Positions 37,748 to 38,296 of a DNA stretch of 38,296 nucleotides are shown in pieces. A program made the position numbers and the translations under genes. This DNA is from Clostridia bacterium. Lineage in GTDB: Bacteria > Bacillota > Clostridia > Oscillospirales > Acutalibacteraceae. The stretch's first letter is position 1; each line of letters begins with the position of its first letter. The notes beneath the pieces were generated by a model that had not been told where the DNA came from, made no database searches, and saw only the letters and a list, made by a program, of their open reading frames with translations. Location: the NCBI GenBank assembly GCA_017432485.1, contig JAFRJB010000035.1, forward strand, positions 1 through 38,296, in the 5' to 3' direction.

Positions 37748-38296
37748 GGGCAAAAAGACTTAAACCCTAACAGCCTCTCGCTTGCCCTTTTCGGCTAATT
37801 TCTCTGCTTTCTCTTTGTGGGCAATAATATTACCGCACAAACACGCTTTCAATGCTTTATTAAAGCACATTTTGGCGTTTTTCAATCTTGCTTGGCGTCA
37901 GCCAACCGGCGCTTTCAAAGCACCAAACTGCACTCTACTAAAGCATTGAAAGTGCGAAGCAGTTTCAATTTCGCTGATTTGTTTTCAGATAAGGCAAAAA
38001 GCGCAGAAATACCAGCGTGTATTTCGAGTATTTTTAACGCAATATGAAAGCAAATCAGCAAATAGAAACCGTGCTCGTGCGATAGTATTATTGCCCCGAG
38101 CCAAACTGCATCAATAGCATAGAAATTATCTCGAACATTTCAGCGCGAGAGGTGCTATGCAGTTTTGGTTAGCCTATTTTTTTAATAAGATAAGGCAAAA
38201 CGGCGAAGAAATGCTAACGCATTGCAAGGCGTTTTAACGCAATATTATGGAAAAAGAGGCAACCAAAACCTATTTGGGTTTTAAATCTTCTTGCCC
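37748..38296. mobile_element. GGG-ended palindromic element, copy 4, interrupted by copy 5
   Basis: Terminal inverted repeats GGGCAAAAAGACTTAAACCC at the left and the inverse of GGGCAAGAAGATTTAAAACC at the right (a few mismatches and one gap). Without the inner insert (37819-38096) its length is 271 bp, almost the same as the intact copy at 33939 (273 bp), and the joined halves align with it. The right end coincides with the window end. Confidence 0.8.
37819..38096. mobile_element. Nested GGG-ended element, copy 5 (278 bp)
   Basis: Terminal inverted repeats GGGCAATAATATTACCGCAC and the inverse of GGGCAATAATACTATCGCAC (two mismatches). Internal blocks CTTGGCGTCAGCCAA, GATAAGGCAAAAAGCGCAGAAAT and TTTTTAACGCAATAT are shared with the other copies. 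It sits inside copy 4 at the point corresponding to the CTTTG / TTGGCGTC junction of copy 3. Confidence 0.8.

Noticed and set aside
37817..38047. 76-codon frame within the nested element
   Set aside because: It lies fully in the inverted-repeat element, has no ribosome binding site, and is not kept in the other copies.

Overview
The window looks like a chromosomal segment of an uncultured, gut-type Clostridia (Oscillospirales/Ruminococcaceae-like). The grounds are Gram-positive ribosome binding sites, sigma-A style promoters, a T-box riboswitch, secreted proteins with dockerin-type ends, FIVAR and InlB B-repeats, a BspA-like leucine-rich repeat protein, and dense families of small palindromic intergenic repeats. 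The assignment is inference from gene content; no 16S gene is present.

Layout. 1-378: repeat debris and a promoter. 379-3405: secreted FIVAR/dockerin protein. 3628-7217: two-component system (response regulator, histidine kinase) in an operon with an HtrA-type membrane serine protease, a cell-envelope stress module. 7493-10681: secreted cohesin-like/FIVAR/InlB-repeat/dockerin protein. 10682-11365: repeat-rich gap with a branched hairpin array and a strong promoter. 11366-19685: aromatic amino acid cluster in the order pheA (chorismate mutase-prephenate dehydratase), aroB, aroC, an aroE-aroK fusion, aroA, tyrA, a four-helix-bundle gene, and DAHP synthase. Together these cover the shikimate pathway and the branches to Phe and Tyr, except 3-dehydroquinate dehydratase, which is not in the window. 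19686-20403: repeat debris and a 133-bp cruciform. 20404-25802: an AT-rich two-gene unit, an unknown HTH-like cytoplasmic protein translationally coupled to a 1560-residue secreted leucine-rich-repeat, Cys-repeat and dockerin protein. 25968-31109: iscR-like regulator divergent from iscS-iscU-metY-cysK (Fe-S assembly and sulfur assimilation). 31264-31337: tRNA-Gly(CCC). 31431-33594: ZIP metal importer and CDF metal exporter. 33635-35697: tryptophan-specific T-box controlling a stand-alone TrpB2. 35933-37685: AzlCD branched-chain amino acid exporter and an unknown HTH protein. 37748-38296: nested palindromic elements.

The most unusual content is non-coding. (i) At least fifteen short arrays with a strict 7-bp period, in several unrelated sequence families, mostly sit directly against rho-independent terminators or hairpins at gene ends. 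(ii) There are tandem 'constant spacer plus unique hairpin' arrays. (iii) There is a family of 160-278 bp elements with terminal inverted repeats beginning GGG and a conserved core. One copy is inserted inside another, one supplies the last two codons of the ZIP gene, and one lies between the Trp T-box and trpB. (iv) At three gene ends the hairpin is built from the last codons of the gene and an inverted copy placed after the stop. These features together look like a modular system of intergenic repeats that builds or decorates transcription terminators.
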